Shown: piece after piece, positions 14,364 to 26,591 of the stretch
Layout: every line of letters starts with the position of its first letter
How positions within the stretch are numbered: the first letter of the stretch is position 1
Assembly: GCA_014904985.1 (NCBI GenBank)
Contig: MU128980.1
Coordinates: 95,213-159,212, forward strand
From: Hydnum rufescens UP504
Taxonomy: Eukaryota > Basidiomycota > Agaricomycetes > Cantharellales > Hydnaceae
Length of the DNA: 64,000 bases
Direction of reading: 5' to 3'
Notes under the pieces: model-generated
Databases searched by the model: none
The model's input: the letters and a program-made list of their open reading frames with translations, nothing else
What the model was told of the DNA's origin: nothing
Made by a program: the position numbers and the translations under genes

Positions 14364-15238
14364 AGCAATCTGTCAAAGTTCTTGGGGGTCGTGAAAGAAT
14401 ATCGTTAAATGGGTCAGGACAAAGGCGAAAGATAATCCTTCTCGAGGGGGATAGAAGCGTGAAAAGGATATTCGAAGGACGTGAAAATTGGCAAGAAGTC
14501 GTGAAAGGTCAGTACTGGTCTTGCCAAGGGGGAAGTTGGAGACGTGAGAAGCGTCAAAAACGTCGTAAATCTCTAGAACGTGATGGGATGTGGTGTTCAA
14601 TTTTGCTATAGAAATGCTCGTTAGCGTGAGGAGAGCGTGTCGTCCGTGGCGGCGTAACTCGAGCTGGGCGCCGAAGGCTAGACTGAAGAGAAAGATGAGT
14701 GGAATACCAATGGGCGGAGGGTGCATCAAGGCATACACTGGGCCTTCAAGGGGACGCGCAACAGAGAGTTGGATCTTCAATCTGAGAGGAAAACGACAGG
14801 GAACAAGCCGCTGGGTTGATGTTCGCAGCAAACAACTACAAATATGCCCAAACGTTGAGCCGGAACTCTCCGCCCACTCCTTAAGTGTACCCCACTAGCA
14901 AGGGTACTCCTGGGTGTCAAGAATGCGATGACACTGCAGGGCAATGGTAACCTGCGTTTTCAAGCGAGCGATTTGTGTTCCACGACCTTATGAAACAAGC
15001 TTGCTGGTCACTCTCGAAGACATATCTCATCAACACTCCGGTTAGATGGGACACAGATTACGTCTCAGTCATGATGCCATCAGATAGGTAATGCACAGCA
15101 GAAAAAATATGTTCGTGTATTATATCCTTCTAACCCTACCGACTTGAGTGGCATTGGACAGCGATAGCGTTTGGCTCAGTCTCGTATGGGCGACGGTGGC
15201 GGGATAGACCCCTCATATTGCATCCAACAGAAAGCTAA
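14364..15238. other. Intergenic spacer and pyrimidine-rich leader
   Basis: This lies upstream of the large Ser-rich gene and downstream of the CoA-transferase gene (both minus strand). The part next to the start codon is C/T-rich on the minus strand, as fungal promoters and leaders often are. The open frame at 14373-14831 (-) reflects that composition; I do not call it coding. Confidence 0.45.
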
Positions 15239-17252
15239 TCAACGAATCCTGTACCTTCGAATCCCAAGTTTTCTGTCCAAAGCATCCGCATCATCCTCAT
15301 CCCAGCCAGGCCGGAAATAGCCCCAAGGGACACTACACTTGTAACGAGTCTCAATTCCGTGAAGTCGAATCACAGGGGCGACGTGGGTCAGCGAGGCCCC
15401 AAGCATATCGATCGCTGCGCGGGGGACGCCGCGGACGACGGCTTTGCCATCAAACCCCGTCCGAAGAATCGTATTGTAGAACTGGGGTTGAGAGTACGAA
15501 GGATCAATGGAGAACTGATGATGCAACGTCTGAGAAAGCATGTCTGTGAGCCCAGTCCGATAATCGAAACGAGGCCCAGAATTGTATGTCGCGCGAACCC
15601 AGTCCTCTGGATATCTCTTTTGCTGTCGTAGCCACACACCAAACGAGCACATTGCGACGGGTACAGCCACAGTTCCTGGGACAAGTGAACGACGAACAAG
15701 ACCGAGGACCGCAAATGCAGCGCATAGAATTGCAGTGCAGTATTGGGTGATGGGGAGGCAGGGAATGAGAGGAGTATCTTGTCCACAAGCCGAGCCAGTC
15801 TCCCAAGCAATACCAGTGACGCTGTCGGCGATCTGGGCGTAGCCAGGTCGACGGCCCCATTCCCCTCGCTCCAAAACGCCTCCATAGCATTGTTCATCAA
15901 TGATAACGAATGGCTTTCCTCGAGCATCACCAAGCGCAGCGAGTTGGGCGTGGGACAGGCCCAGCTTATCCATCGAACCAGGCTGATAGCCTGTGATGCA
16001 AGCAATAAATACACATCCTTGGAGAGAGAATATAAGTAGGTGCTTGCCTTGTAAGAAAATGTCGGCGGTTTCCAGAAGATGTCTCATTTGCTGCCGTCCG
16101 AATCGCGTTCGTAAGTCGATGTGTACCGGACGCTTATCGAGATTACAATCCGGCTACATAAAATAAGAAGCAGGTAGACATGATAACTGCAGGAACAAAG
16201 ATATACCTGTAGTGCAGAAAAATCAGGCAGGTGAGGCGATATAACTCGAGTGACAGTTGCCCCCATTTCGGCGAGAAGACGACCAGCCACGCCGCCAGCG
16301 GTAGCACGAGTGAGCTCCAGCACCCTGATGCCCTCCAATGGTTTGGAACTTGGACCTGCTAATGGGGGATAAGGCGGTGCTGTGGCTGTGTTCCTGGACG
16401 GAATTGGGATGAATCTCGCAAGCGGAAGCGCATGAAGGAGTCGACCCTAAATATCATCCAAAATGAGTAGCTTCAAGCACACCGTACGCGAGACTAACCT
16501 GTGGAGATCTATCGAATTCATCCGGTCTGAGAACTATATCGCCCACAAAATCGAGGGATGGGAATAGGAGCCGCAGAGCATCGGCTGTGTATAGGGAACA
16601 TTGAGCCCCTATAAGTTCCTTGGCATGGCGAACATCCACAACTGGTTGGTCGGGATCTATGCCAAGTATCTTGAGGACAAGAGATGGAGCGAAGGAACCA
16701 TGCATATAAAAGTAGCGGCCGTCCTTGGTCCTATACATCTATATGGGCATCATAAGCAGGACTTCAGGGATGTAGAAGACATGGGGCCATGCATTTGTGG
16801 TTTCTCGTCCAAGAAATGTGTGTGGTTCTTCATTTATGTTAGGAATTAGACTTGAAAATTCCGGCGAAGACATGGGGCGCCCATTGAGTCGAACAAGAGA
16901 CGAGGAGGCCATGAAGAGCGTAGCGTGGTCCGTATTGATGGAGATGTGCGGCGCCTGTGTTCCCCTGATCTGTAGGAGACGGGCAGAAGCGAGGCCGAAC
17001 AAGCCCAGCAAGGCGGCCGATGCAGCTTGCTAGATACGTTTCATGTCAAAATACTCAAGAGGGCAGGGTTCCAACAAGGTACTCAACACTCTTGTGAGGC
17101 AAGGGGAGGAACGGATAGCCGCCGTCAAAATGGACAAGGTGTCTGAGATATCCGATGTCATCAAGGTTCAAGTCTCTGATCAACACGTCAAGAAGCTTTC
17201 CAGCGTCGACAGGGACCGCATCGACGGCGGGTCCTTGGACTGGACTAGTCAT
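15239..17252 (-). CDS. CaiB/BaiF family III CoA-transferase
   Basis: Start ATG 17252 gives MTSPVQGPAVDAVPVDAGKL. After an intron ending at 17033 come AALLGLFGLASARLLQIRG and INTDHATLFMASSSLVRLNG; then RTKDGRYFYMHGSF; then the hallmark LEGIRVLELTRATAGGVAG and GATVTRVISPHLPDFSALQ; then RPVHIDLRT, GYQPGSMDKLGLSHAQLAAL, and a long last exon with IDEQCYGGVLERGEWG and YAQIADSVTGIAWETG, ending DRKLGIRRYRIR (stop at 15239). The length (about 520 residues) and the order fit the fungal form of the L-carnitine dehydratase/bile-acid-inducible F family, which moves CoA between carboxylic acids. The substrate cannot be read from sequence. I see four to five introns and no frame break. Confidence 0.88.
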
Positions 17253-20200
17253 GACGAGCTCAAAGCGGATGCGTGAGGAATGTGCGTGGCTGGCGGCTCC
17301 AAATCAGCCTAGATTCTCTGAAAAAGAAACCCAGATCTGAATTCTGATGCAAATCCTGGCGTAGCGGTGATGAAGCCTCGCATTTTTCTTAAAAGGATGA
17401 AAGTCGCACGCAAATTCCTTACCGAGCGCAGGGCATTTGTATGCGGCAAATGCCGATTCAATTCCGAAAGGTTGGTCGTGGGCCTCGTGTGCCTCTTTGG
17501 GGGAAGGCATAGACTTTCATGCTTTTCTTTTAGCCGGAGCATGGTGAATCCGGTCTCTTCCTGAAAATAGCCCCCTCTCTTCAATTGGAAGTGTTGCACT
17601 TTCCCACTGGTTTTTGCCCAGCAGACATGGTTACTTCACGAGCGCCTTTGCAGCTAGCTCCAGTGACCGCTCTCCTGTGGGAATCTTGCAGTCAGAATTT
17701 GAATTAAATCGCTCTTTAATGCCGGCGTTCATTACGGTTGCCGGCTCAGACGCGGCATGTGCCGGCAACAAAAAGCATACCCTCTTATTCGACTAGCTAT
17801 GTTTGGTCATGACTCGCCAAGTGCTCCAAGCTACCCTTAATATTATAGAGCCATTACAGGCTATTCTGAACCAAAAAAGTTGCTGAGACGAGGTTGAACC
17901 CGCCCTTACCCCTAGTCGCCAGGGCCAGCCACTCCCCACCCAAACCTGCGGTTGCAGTAGAAGAGTATGCTTTCTCCCATGGTTGGTTAATTTATAATAT
18001 TGTACCCAGAAACTTGTCTGTGGGCATATGTTTGGTCGAAATTAATTGGACACTGTATAAGCTGAAATACGTCTGGATAATACTCGGTGTGTGAGTCTCC
18101 AATTGACGTCCAATGCGCGTTTAGCGTGGAAACGCATTCCCGTGCTCGCCGGGGATCTCAAGGCCGAGATAAATAATGGGCGTCGGAGAAAAGCCACCCC
18201 AACATGGAGAGGAATGCACAGCTTCTGGCTCGTTCAGCCCCCTCTATGTCAGCCTCTGATTGCCGTTCTTGGGGTTCAGTCCATAACGCCCTGAGCCATG
18301 TCCATTAGTGTAAAACCGTTTTCAAGTCCAACCAGAGCTTCGTCCGAGATTACCTGGCAGCGCTTTTTTTTTAAGCACCGGACTCCTATCCACGGATCAA
18401 TCGCAGTTTGATCGGTTGCAATGTAGATGGATTCCCCAGACCGAATCTGGAATCCGCGATCCGATCATACTGATTTTCCCAGCCGAGATGTTCGCCAAAT
18501 CAGGGAGAAGAGGGAGAAACGCATCCATTACGGTCACCCGTTTGGGATTTAGGGTATCACGCGGGAGTCACCTCCAACCACCTTAGGATGTCATCCAGGC
18601 CAGGGGCTGTTGGAAAATGAACATATCAGCACTTGGATGACAGGTGATCCCGAGCGGGCATGAGCGAACAGCGAATCTCATGAGGAAATGCATATTGCCC
18701 AGTTACAGTAAGAGATCAGCGGCATAATCTTGGAATGTGGATCCATTCACATGGAAGCTGAGAACATACATCACTAGAGAGAAAGACAGGGAATCATGAA
18801 TGCTGTAAACATACGGAATTGCTGCCAGGTCACTCCCACTCGATGAACCCCAAATTCGAGCTGATCCTTTCTTGGGTTTTGGAGAGGTTCACCTCCATCC
18901 ACAGACACTACAATAGACAGCTCTTGGGGGGAACTGCCCCAAAGCAACCACAAAATTTCCCCCAGCCCCCTTCGGATTATTTTTCGCGTCTCCCACCCCA
19001 GGAGTAGGAGGATTGCAATGTGATTACAAGAGGCGAGTGCTGATGAAGACGGACCATACCCCGGGGGATCAACTTGTTTATTAAGCCGTTAACGTTATCG
19101 TGACTACAGGGTCCGGATCCTCTGATCCTTTTTCCAGAAGCAAAGCATGCGGCACGGTCTGAGCCTCTAAGGCGTGTACCCAGTCTCGTGCCTAGAATTG
19201 GTGGAATCTGCCGCTCCCCGCACCGGGTCTTTCCGCCGCGTTGGGGCCCCGCCATCAATTCAGTCGAGTCGCGGGGTCAAAAAGCAGATGATGACTTCTT
19301 TATACTGTAGTGAATCGAAAGAGAATACAAGAAAATGGCAGGAATCGTTGAATGTAGGGAGAAAAGTAATGTCTTTGTTTTTTTGCATCGACGTCGACTC
19401 CGAGTCGCGGCATTACTAGCGCAGGGCATTTCGGCGCCATCAGTGTTATTAATGTTCTGGCACCCTTATCTCATGGCCGTTCGCAGTGAAACGGTACACT
19501 GTGTGGCTATGTCTGCCCAGCGGCACGCTACCATCCTAGTGTCTGGAGAGCCAGATGCTACTTCTTGTCCCGTTATCATTCTGGCGGCCCCGTCAGTCAT
19601 TGTTTAATGTCTGGCCGGCCAAGTTGGTGAGCGAATAGAAAACTTACGACCAAGCCCCTGTTGGAGCGAGGAATTACGGAAATGACCGCGCGCGCTGACG
19701 GAGACAAGCGCGACCCCGTGAGGCTATGCCGATGGCCTCGCCAATCGTTATTCGCCAATCTACTGTTTGGATCTTATAGCTCGGTTTCACCGGCGATCTT
19801 TTACCCCTTTTCTTTCTTGCCGCCATCATTGACAATTGGACTTTTACTTCATGTTTTACATACCCCATCTTATGCGTTTCTGTGCCTCATGTAAATAGTA
19901 TAAAAGACGGCCTTGAGCCCACAAAATCCCAAGGACTTCTCTCTGTGTTCTTCCCGCCATTACTGCTTAATTCATTTGGGCGGCTTGAGTCCAGTCTACC
20001 GAATTCGTCCTCACCCGCTTAGTAATCAGGGGGAGTTCTTGTCCGAATGCCGTAACTCTCACAAGCCCCGGGACGCACTGTGCCATTTCCATCAGTGGGA
20101 CTTTAGACGGCGTAAATGTGAGATACGGTATCTCCAATGAAGACCGGGAATGCAATGTTCCAAGCTATCGAACCTGATATGGCGCAACCACAGGTCTGGA

Positions 20201-20807
20201 GCATGAAAATTCCAGCCACAACCAGCAGAAATAATAAGTCTAAAATTTTATTTCCTTGCTTCGCGTGCGCGTGCCGAGGCAAGTCAGGAAAGTGATGATA
20301 GAAGTCCCATAGGCAGGAATCATTTCAAGTACTATCATGCTCTCGTCGACTTACAATCGTACTTGATATTCCATCTGCTAGACTACCCCCGGGTATTCGC
20401 CAATGTTGTAGCTTCAATCAATCTCTGAAAACGTTCCACGCCCTTCAAAGGCGACACACTAAGAATCACTCCAAGTCGTCGTGACTGAGTTGGCCGCGAA
20501 ATGATAGGCAACAAGGGCCGTGGCACCAACAACAATAGTTTCGACTGCTAATGTCGACTCTTATGTTTACATAAGAGAAGGGCATTTGCTCGTCACGAGA
20601 CCCAACACGCTTGCATCACTCCTGTACCATCTTCTCCACACCCACAGCTGTATAATGATACCAAATTTTATCATTGTGTAGCATTCGCGGTACTGCTAGA
20701 AACACTAGTATAAATTAAACAGTGAAGACATGATGGGTTAGAACGAAGGTCCGATGAACAATTTCGAAAGCGGCATTTCACACGCACTAGAAAAAGCTCG
20801 CCTTCTG
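17253..20807. other. 3.5-kb gene-poor interval
   Basis: Short open frames on both strands (longest about 90 codons) show no domain, no splice-consistent extension and no family I recognise. The interval is more AT-rich and uneven than the neighbouring coding DNA. I find no LTR, no terminal inverted repeats and no tRNA by eye. It carries one good TATA box at 19899-19906. It may hold decayed transposon sequence or a long non-coding transcript, but nothing shows this directly. Confidence 0.45.
19899..19906 (+). promoter_or_regulatory. Possible TATA box
   Basis: TATAAAAG occurs here in a setting that looks like a plus-strand core promoter, with C/T-rich DNA around 19790-19870. No recognisable coding sequence follows within 500 bp, so it is an orphan promoter-like element or a chance match. 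Confidence 0.25.
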
Positions 20808-21309
20808 CTAGGCGATGACACAGCGGGACGGAGTGTTCCAGATGTCTGAGCTATGCCCGGCATCAACGAACTCCCGGAGGTCGTCACTCAATATATCCGT
20901 GGGTGAAAGCACGTCGACGGGATGAGGGGTTGCAGCAGTGTGGACCCGACACTAGAAGAAACTATATGGGGTAATATTAATCTTACCAATCTTTTGGACT
21001 TCCGAGTACGAACTTTGAAAAACGGCGGCCAAGATATGTCCCACGCCGAAGCATCCAAGTCGCCCGATTGTCCAAGGGACAATACAGGCCCAAAGACCAA
21101 GTACGCTCAATGATAATGATGCCACTCTCGTTGCAACGCCGAGAGTTGAGATCGCAGGCAGGCCGAACGCATACCTCTAGCGTGGATAGACCATGTACCT
21201 GCTGCTCTGGATGTTCGAAATACTCGGTCTTGGTCTTGGTGCTTGGAACACCGTGTTCATCTATGAAATTTTTGAGATATACGGAGAGCTCGCCTTCGTA
21301 GGTAGACAT
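20808..21309 (-). CDS. Small spliced gene of unknown function
   Basis: ATG 21309 opens MSTYEGELSVYLKNFIDEHG and reaches EYFEHPEQQ, where a GTACAT donor follows. A middle exon appears to read SLGQSGDLDASAWDISWPPF then KVRTRKSKRL and ends at a GTAAGA donor near 20987. After a TTCTTCTAG acceptor near 20953 the frame continues HPVDVLSPTDILSDDLREFV and ends WNTPSRCVIA with a stop at 20808-20810. That would make about 125 residues. The splice phase between exons 1 and 2 does not close cleanly, so a base error or another exon is possible. I recognise no family. It is followed upstream by ATP10 on the same strand. Confidence 0.4.
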
Positions 21310-21785
21310 CTTGATCTTGCACCTGGTAGTTGAGTTGGGCTTGGATTACATGGAGCGAAGAGGACAAAGGACCTGCTAGGACACGAATCCGTGGTGTGGC
21401 AGGCAAGCCTCAGGACTTCAGTCGACGCTCATTTATCCCCATCTATCAATTGCGCAATCTTCGCTACCGACAGTGACAAGCAGATTGTGGCTCATAATTT
21501 CGGGCGGACTCCTCTGACGGATCCTGGGAGCTCGAGGACAGTTTGGATTTTGTGGAAATGGCCTGTGGCATGGCTATCACAACGAATAGAAAGAAGCAAT
21601 AAGTAGCATGGTGTGGGATCCTTGTTCTGCACGGACCACCACTTGCGCAAATATAGGATTTCCGGTCAGGATGGCGTCCTACAACTGTACGAGGTTTATC
21701 CGGGTGTCGGAATACAAAGACTCCTGATGTAGGTTCCCAAAATACATGGGGTCAACATTACCTGCCTCTAGTGTGGTCATGAATA
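21310..21785. other. Spacer between small gene and ATP10
   Basis: About 475 bp upstream of the small gene's ATG and downstream of the ATP10 stop. An open frame at 21391-21606 (+) shows no recognisable features. It probably holds the promoter of the small gene and the 3' UTR of ATP10. Confidence 0.4.
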
Positions 21786-22939
21786 TCAATCGCACGGAGG
21801 TACGGTCTGCGATCTAGTGGTTGCGTCGAAGCGCTTCAACAACACGCCCGTACACCTAAGAAGCGCTTCTCTCTCCTCCGGCGTCGCATTCGCGCACCCA
21901 GCCCACCTTATTTTAAGGTTCTCGTCCACAAGGTACACGTATCCAACATGTTTGTTATCCAATGCAATGGCTTGCCGGATATCTTCCATGTTTTGGTGCG
22001 AGATGATGTATAGTGAGTGTAATGAAGCCGGCACCTCTCGTTTGAGTGCATGGATAAAAAGGGAGACTACAAGTGATTTCAGTCTGTTTTCTTGTAAATT
22101 TATCTGCGCAAGTGGTCTGGATGGTTATTCGAAAGGCAGGACATTGTCGATTTGACCCACTTGTATAAATTGAAAGTGTGGATTGTTTTGGTAAGCCTCC
22201 AAGGATGATTTAGTAAATGATTCCACATGTTCCTAGGGATATGAAAGATTTAGAATACTGGAGAGAAGAGAATTAGAAACGGGATTGCCTCGGAAGCCTT
22301 GGTGGTTATGATGGAGACGATTGATATTCGTCCTGCACAGAGGTTCGTTGTATGGACTGGTTCTCGAGGATCTAATCGCTCGCCCTCGATGTTTGGCAAG
22401 TACAAAGCTTTCTTCACGGGCGGACAAAGCCACAAGAATGAGTAAGACGCAGGATAAACAAACATAAAACCCACTTCTGCCTTCACAAGAACCTTCGGAG
22501 ATAGCCACGTCTTGCCACCATGGTGACTCAACCGGTTGAAGTCATTGAAGTACCCCTGTGTCGCCTGCTTGACGCTTTCTTCGCATTAGACGCGAAATTA
22601 CTCCGAGTCACAGAGGGAAGCAGCTCACATATTCCGCCTCTTTTCCATCCTTACGTTTTGATCCATGAGCTCGTCCCGTCTTTCTTTCCATGTCTGAGAT
22701 TTTGTCGTAGGGTGGTCTCGAATACCCAGCGGGTGTGGGAGCTGCCGTAAATCAGGCTCCAAATCTGTGGCCTCGCTCACGGATTCCGCTGCAACAGGCC
22801 CCGGGGACGTTAAAGGACTCGGAGTGGGACGTGGTGCGGCAGGGACCTTGGTCCCAGAGGCTCGTCCAAAGATGGTTCGTCTGAATAATCTGTGTGCATA
22901 GATGTTGCTTGGGGCACATCGGCGTGCAAGAAAGCTCAT
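21786..22939 (-). CDS. ATP10: Mitochondrial F1Fo ATP synthase assembly factor Atp10
   Basis: ATG 22939 gives MSFLARRCAPSNIYAHRLFR, an Arg-rich mitochondrial targeting-type N-terminus, then GIRDHPTTKSQTWKERRDEL. Later exons give GKTWLSPKVLVKAE and KALYLPNIEGERL; then SIVSIITTKASE; EHVESFTKSSLEAY; INLQENRLKSLV; and the diagnostic C-terminus HNMEDIRQAIALDNKHVGYV-like block with VYLVDENLKIRWAGCANATP and LLRCTGVLLKRF, stopping at 21786-21788. In yeast Atp10 is a mitochondrial inner-membrane/matrix chaperone for incorporation of Atp6. Three or more introns of about 45-60 nt are visible (for example GTGGGTT..GCGCAG near 22083-22155). The reading is intact. It is divergent from the F-box gene at 23438. 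Confidence 0.88.
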
Positions 22940-23437
22940 TTGAGCACCGGCAAGTCCCGCAGGCAGGCACCTAAATGCTCACAACTTTCCGTTATTTTTC
23001 GGCGAAGTTTCTCAGAAAAATGCTGTGTCTTTGTGAATTGAAGCAGCGCCGTTTGCACTGGTGTGCGTGATCGTAATTTTTTTTTCTTTTATGCCCCCTA
23101 GTTCCAGGTCCGTCCGATTCAACACTAGCATTTACCCAATATTGATCTGCTGGTTGACTAGATGTTGGCGGAAGCGCTTGAAAATGCTCTATTAGAGCCT
23201 ATAGGTGCCCAATTTTGTACATCCCCTCTGGCTACTTCTGGGGACTCTTGCCAGTTCTGGGGGAGTCAGTCAGGTGTATATATTAAGATTCCCCACTGCA
23301 TATGTTATCGCAATCATCTGGCAGAGCGAAATGCCTATCACCTATTCCGGTCGTGCTGGCTTTGTGTCCAAATGCACAGTTCCAGCCGGGCATGGAGAGC
23401 AGTTTGATTACGCAATCGGCACTTTCCACTATCCCTC
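22940..23437. promoter_or_regulatory. Divergent promoter region ATP10 / F-box gene
   Basis: About 500 bp lie between two head-to-head start codons, so both promoters should be here. A T9 tract with T/C-rich flanks sits near 23077-23090. No clear TATA box or known operator is visible. Confidence 0.4.
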
Positions 23438-25658
23438 ATGATACCCTACCTTTTCCCTGAAATTTACGAATGCATCCTTGAACAATTACCCGTACAACCC
23501 GGAGTATTAGACGATGAGAGCGCTCGCACCCTTGCACACTGTGCCCATACGTGCAGAGCCTTGCGTAGCATCGCCATCCTTTCGCATATCTGGCGGCCGC
23601 ACTATCTCGCCAGGTGGAGTAGGTCCAAGTCCCCTGGATCTATACTCCTCTCTATCGCTTGCAATGGGAATTATCGATTGATGTATGTCGAACGACGGCT
23701 ACGTGACCAACGGGCACTCGAGTCCTTGGATCGTATCATCAAGCATCGGAAGGATATACATGCCTTGTCTGTTGAGCTGGTGGAGGAGCTCAACTATGAT
23801 GTGTGGGACATATTGAAGGCGCAGAAAGTCGACCCGCTTCCAGCATCATTCTCCAGTTCCCGTTATCCGTCCGAAGATTGGTTTGCTCGGAACCATTGGG
23901 CAGAGGAGGTTCGTATTTCGTGTCTCCAGCAGGAGATTCCATGTTCATGGATTCGTGTTTTCGCCCCAAGATTACAAATAGCATGACCCGCCGTCTCGCT
24001 GTCGAGAAAGCCATCGCTCTGGAACATGGCGAAGATATGAACCTTGAAGAAGGCCTCTGGATATTATCGGGGTTCTGGGGAGTCACCCCTGACGAAGTAC
24101 CAGCCCCCCTTTTTATAAATCTTGTATATTCCGTTTAGAATCCTCTTCCCATTCGCAGATCTCGACCCAGTTCGATGCCCTAGCAAGTTCGTGCCGGGCT
24201 CACTTGGAAAGCCAAGATTATACACTGGATGCCTCCGAACGTTCATATGATCGTCTTGGCATCTCATTGGAAGTATGTGCATGGATGAGGACTGAGGGCT
24301 TCGAGCCAGCAATTGGTACGCTGGGTCTTATTCTGTGCTCATGAACTAGCTCCTTACCTGTAACATGATTGTTCCAGACACTCCAGACACTTACCACGAC
24401 ATGCGGAACCATTTCATACACAAGGTACTCTCATCTCATCGGAAATCTCTTCCCCTTTCCCTTGTCGTCGTTTTCGTTGCAATCTGTCGTCGTCTTGGGA
24501 TTCCGGCGTCCCCGGTGGGGCTGCCAGGGCATGTCCACGCCTTTGTTCCTCTCCAAGAGGGACTATCCTATCGAAGTGTCTGGGCATCCTACTATGATGC
24601 GGTCGAACAGGGCATCCACATTGATGTATACAACTTTCCTACTCAACCTCTTATTGACGTCGCTCCGCTCCTACGACGGGGGAACGAGACCAACTGAAAC
24701 CCAGTTCGACCCACGATATGCTATTCCGTGCTGGGCAAAATATCTTGACTTCTGCCCATTTACATCAGCTTGAGTTACACTCATGGGAGCTTGACTCGTC
24801 GGTATATGCTGCATTTTGTATATTCTTGATCCCACACGAAGTCGGCTTCGCGCCAGCCCGAGGATTCATCCAGCAGATTATGGCTATCGTCGGCCAGCAT
24901 TATCCGATGGACTTGAGCCCCATACTCCAACGGCTGATTGCCCCAGCATTAGGCGGAACAGCAAGGAACCTACTGGAAAGACATTGCGCAAAGCTGTTGG
25001 AAGACGAAGAGTCGTCTGCCCTTGTTTCAGATAGGAGACCAGTGCGTTATTTTACTGGTTTGGTCTTCGTGCACCGTATCTTTGAGTTCAGTGCATTGTC
25101 TTTCCCCCTTTATTGTTCCCACTGACCGATACATTGCGTCCTCAGTTATCTTGCAGTTGTGTTAGAGGGTGATGATCATTGTCATGCAAGTAATTCCTGT
25201 GAGTACCACGATTGTTATTATGCGTCCTGGGCGTTTGCCAATATATACCCTAGGGATTCTTCGGTTTGGTATCGACGCTTTAGAGCGGGGGCGTAACCAG
25301 CCCTTCTACACTGTGCTCGCCGAAGACGGATCTTCGCGGTGTAGGCTATTCCCCTTCCTCATTAAGCGCATTCTTTTCACCATCTATTTCTCCCGCAGAT
25401 GTCGCTGAAGATAACATAGTACCCATCGTGAGGTTGTACGAAAGTATCGATCCAGAGTTCAGTGCTCACGTTGGTCGCTCCGGAGACGAAGTGCTTCGCA
25501 GCCTCGTTCTAGGGTGTCCTGGCCTCGGCAGACACTTCCTGCGACCTCGAGAGGCTCCTCACGGGCGTGTGTGCTTCATTCCACATGCTGATATGTTGGC
25601 ACGATATCCCGAAGATAACCGGAAGATATTTAGATATTTAGAGTACGGTCTAGTGTGA
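23438..25658 (+). CDS. FBXO21-like protein: F-box, SirB1/transglutaminase-like, YccV-like
   Basis: ATG 23438 gives MIPYLFPEIYECILEQLP and CAHTCRALRSIAILSHIWRP, an F-box. After introns: MTRRLAVEKAIALEHGED and LWILSGFWGVTPDE; then TYHDMRNHFIHKVLSSHRKS, LSLVVVFVAICRRLGIPASP and GLPGHVHAFVP, the SirB1-type transglutaminase-like fold seen in FBXO21. The last part, FYTVLAEDGSSR then a frame into VAEDNIVPI and EYGLV (stop 25656-25658), matches the YccV (hemimethylated-DNA-binding) domain. In animals FBXO21 is an SCF ubiquitin-ligase adaptor. The catalytic Cys expected of a true transglutaminase is not evident, so a non-enzymatic role is likely (inference). About six introns; the exon borders near 23910-23985 are not resolved. 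Confidence 0.85.
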
Positions 25659-26591
25659 AGCGCCCTCTTGGTTACATTTTGGTTCTTGTTTTGGGCTTGT
25701 AATTGAGATGTGCATGTGTGTTGTATTGGGGACCCAAAGACTTCGTTTTTTTTGCTTTTTGGTATGGTATCAATTGTGCTTGCAGGAATTTCATTGGTGG
25801 TGTAAAGACATGATGGGACGATAGGAATCAACAAGAAGGAAGGTAGGCAGGAGTATCGACGTGGGGGAGTGGAAGCGGGGGGCTAAAGGACAAGAATATT
25901 GAGATGCAGGGTGGTGGCGGCCAATATGTACAGTATGAGAAGACAGAAGGGACAGAGGTAGAGGGGCTTGGCACGGAAGGGCACACAGGGGGGATAGATG
26001 ACTGTGGCGACAGGGTGCCATGGACAGGGGTGTGAGATGTAGAAAAGAGTATAGAAATAAGAGAAACTTGGGTGAGAAGCAGGAGAGAGAGGAAGCATAT
26101 CGAGAAAAGCATAAGGGGGAAACAGGGGTAAAGCTAGTGGCACGCCAGGAAGTTAGATTGGGTTTTGAGGTAGATGTTGGGGGATGAGGTGGGTGTCACG
26201 GATAAAGCGGAGGGTGGCGAGATTGACAGTGGAAAGGGAGCTGTAGTGCCATGCTTTGTCGCTTAGATAGAAATGGCGCGTGATGGCCTTCTAGTCCAGA
26301 GCCCCGTGTAGTTATGTCTTGAAGTCTGACATCGGCGGCCTCTTGTCATTCGTAGAAGGCAGATACATTAGTTCACTGTTTATCTTCCAATACGAAGTAT
26401 TTGCTACTCCTGGCGAAGATGCCATGGTCGGCAATTCTGCAGGTAATGCACCCAATTCACGGACGTTCTTCCATTTGAGACAAGAATGGATAAGCAGCAA
26501 AGCATGTAACCACAGAGCCGGGCTCTGGGACGTGAAGTGGCCGATCAGCCTACGCGATGAATTTACTTGGTGATCATTACACAGTTTCACA
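25659..26591. other. Tail-to-tail spacer, purine-rich strand
   Basis: About 930 bp between the 3' ends of the F-box gene (+) and SEN54 (-). From 25820 to 26250 the plus strand is strongly purine-rich (runs such as GGGGGAGTGGAAG), which creates long Leu/Pro/Ser-rich open frames on the minus strand at 25791-26143. These look like a composition artefact, not genes. Confidence 0.45.

Noticed and set aside
14373..14831. 152-codon minus-strand frame with hydrophobic stretches
   Set aside because: It lies in the C/T-rich leader directly upstream of the large Ser-rich gene; the hydrophobic runs follow from composition and there is no family match I can name.
25791..26143. Long overlapping minus-strand open frames rich in Leu, Pro and Ser
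   Set aside because: They arise in all three frames from a purine-rich plus strand, show no domain and sit in a tail-to-tail spacer.
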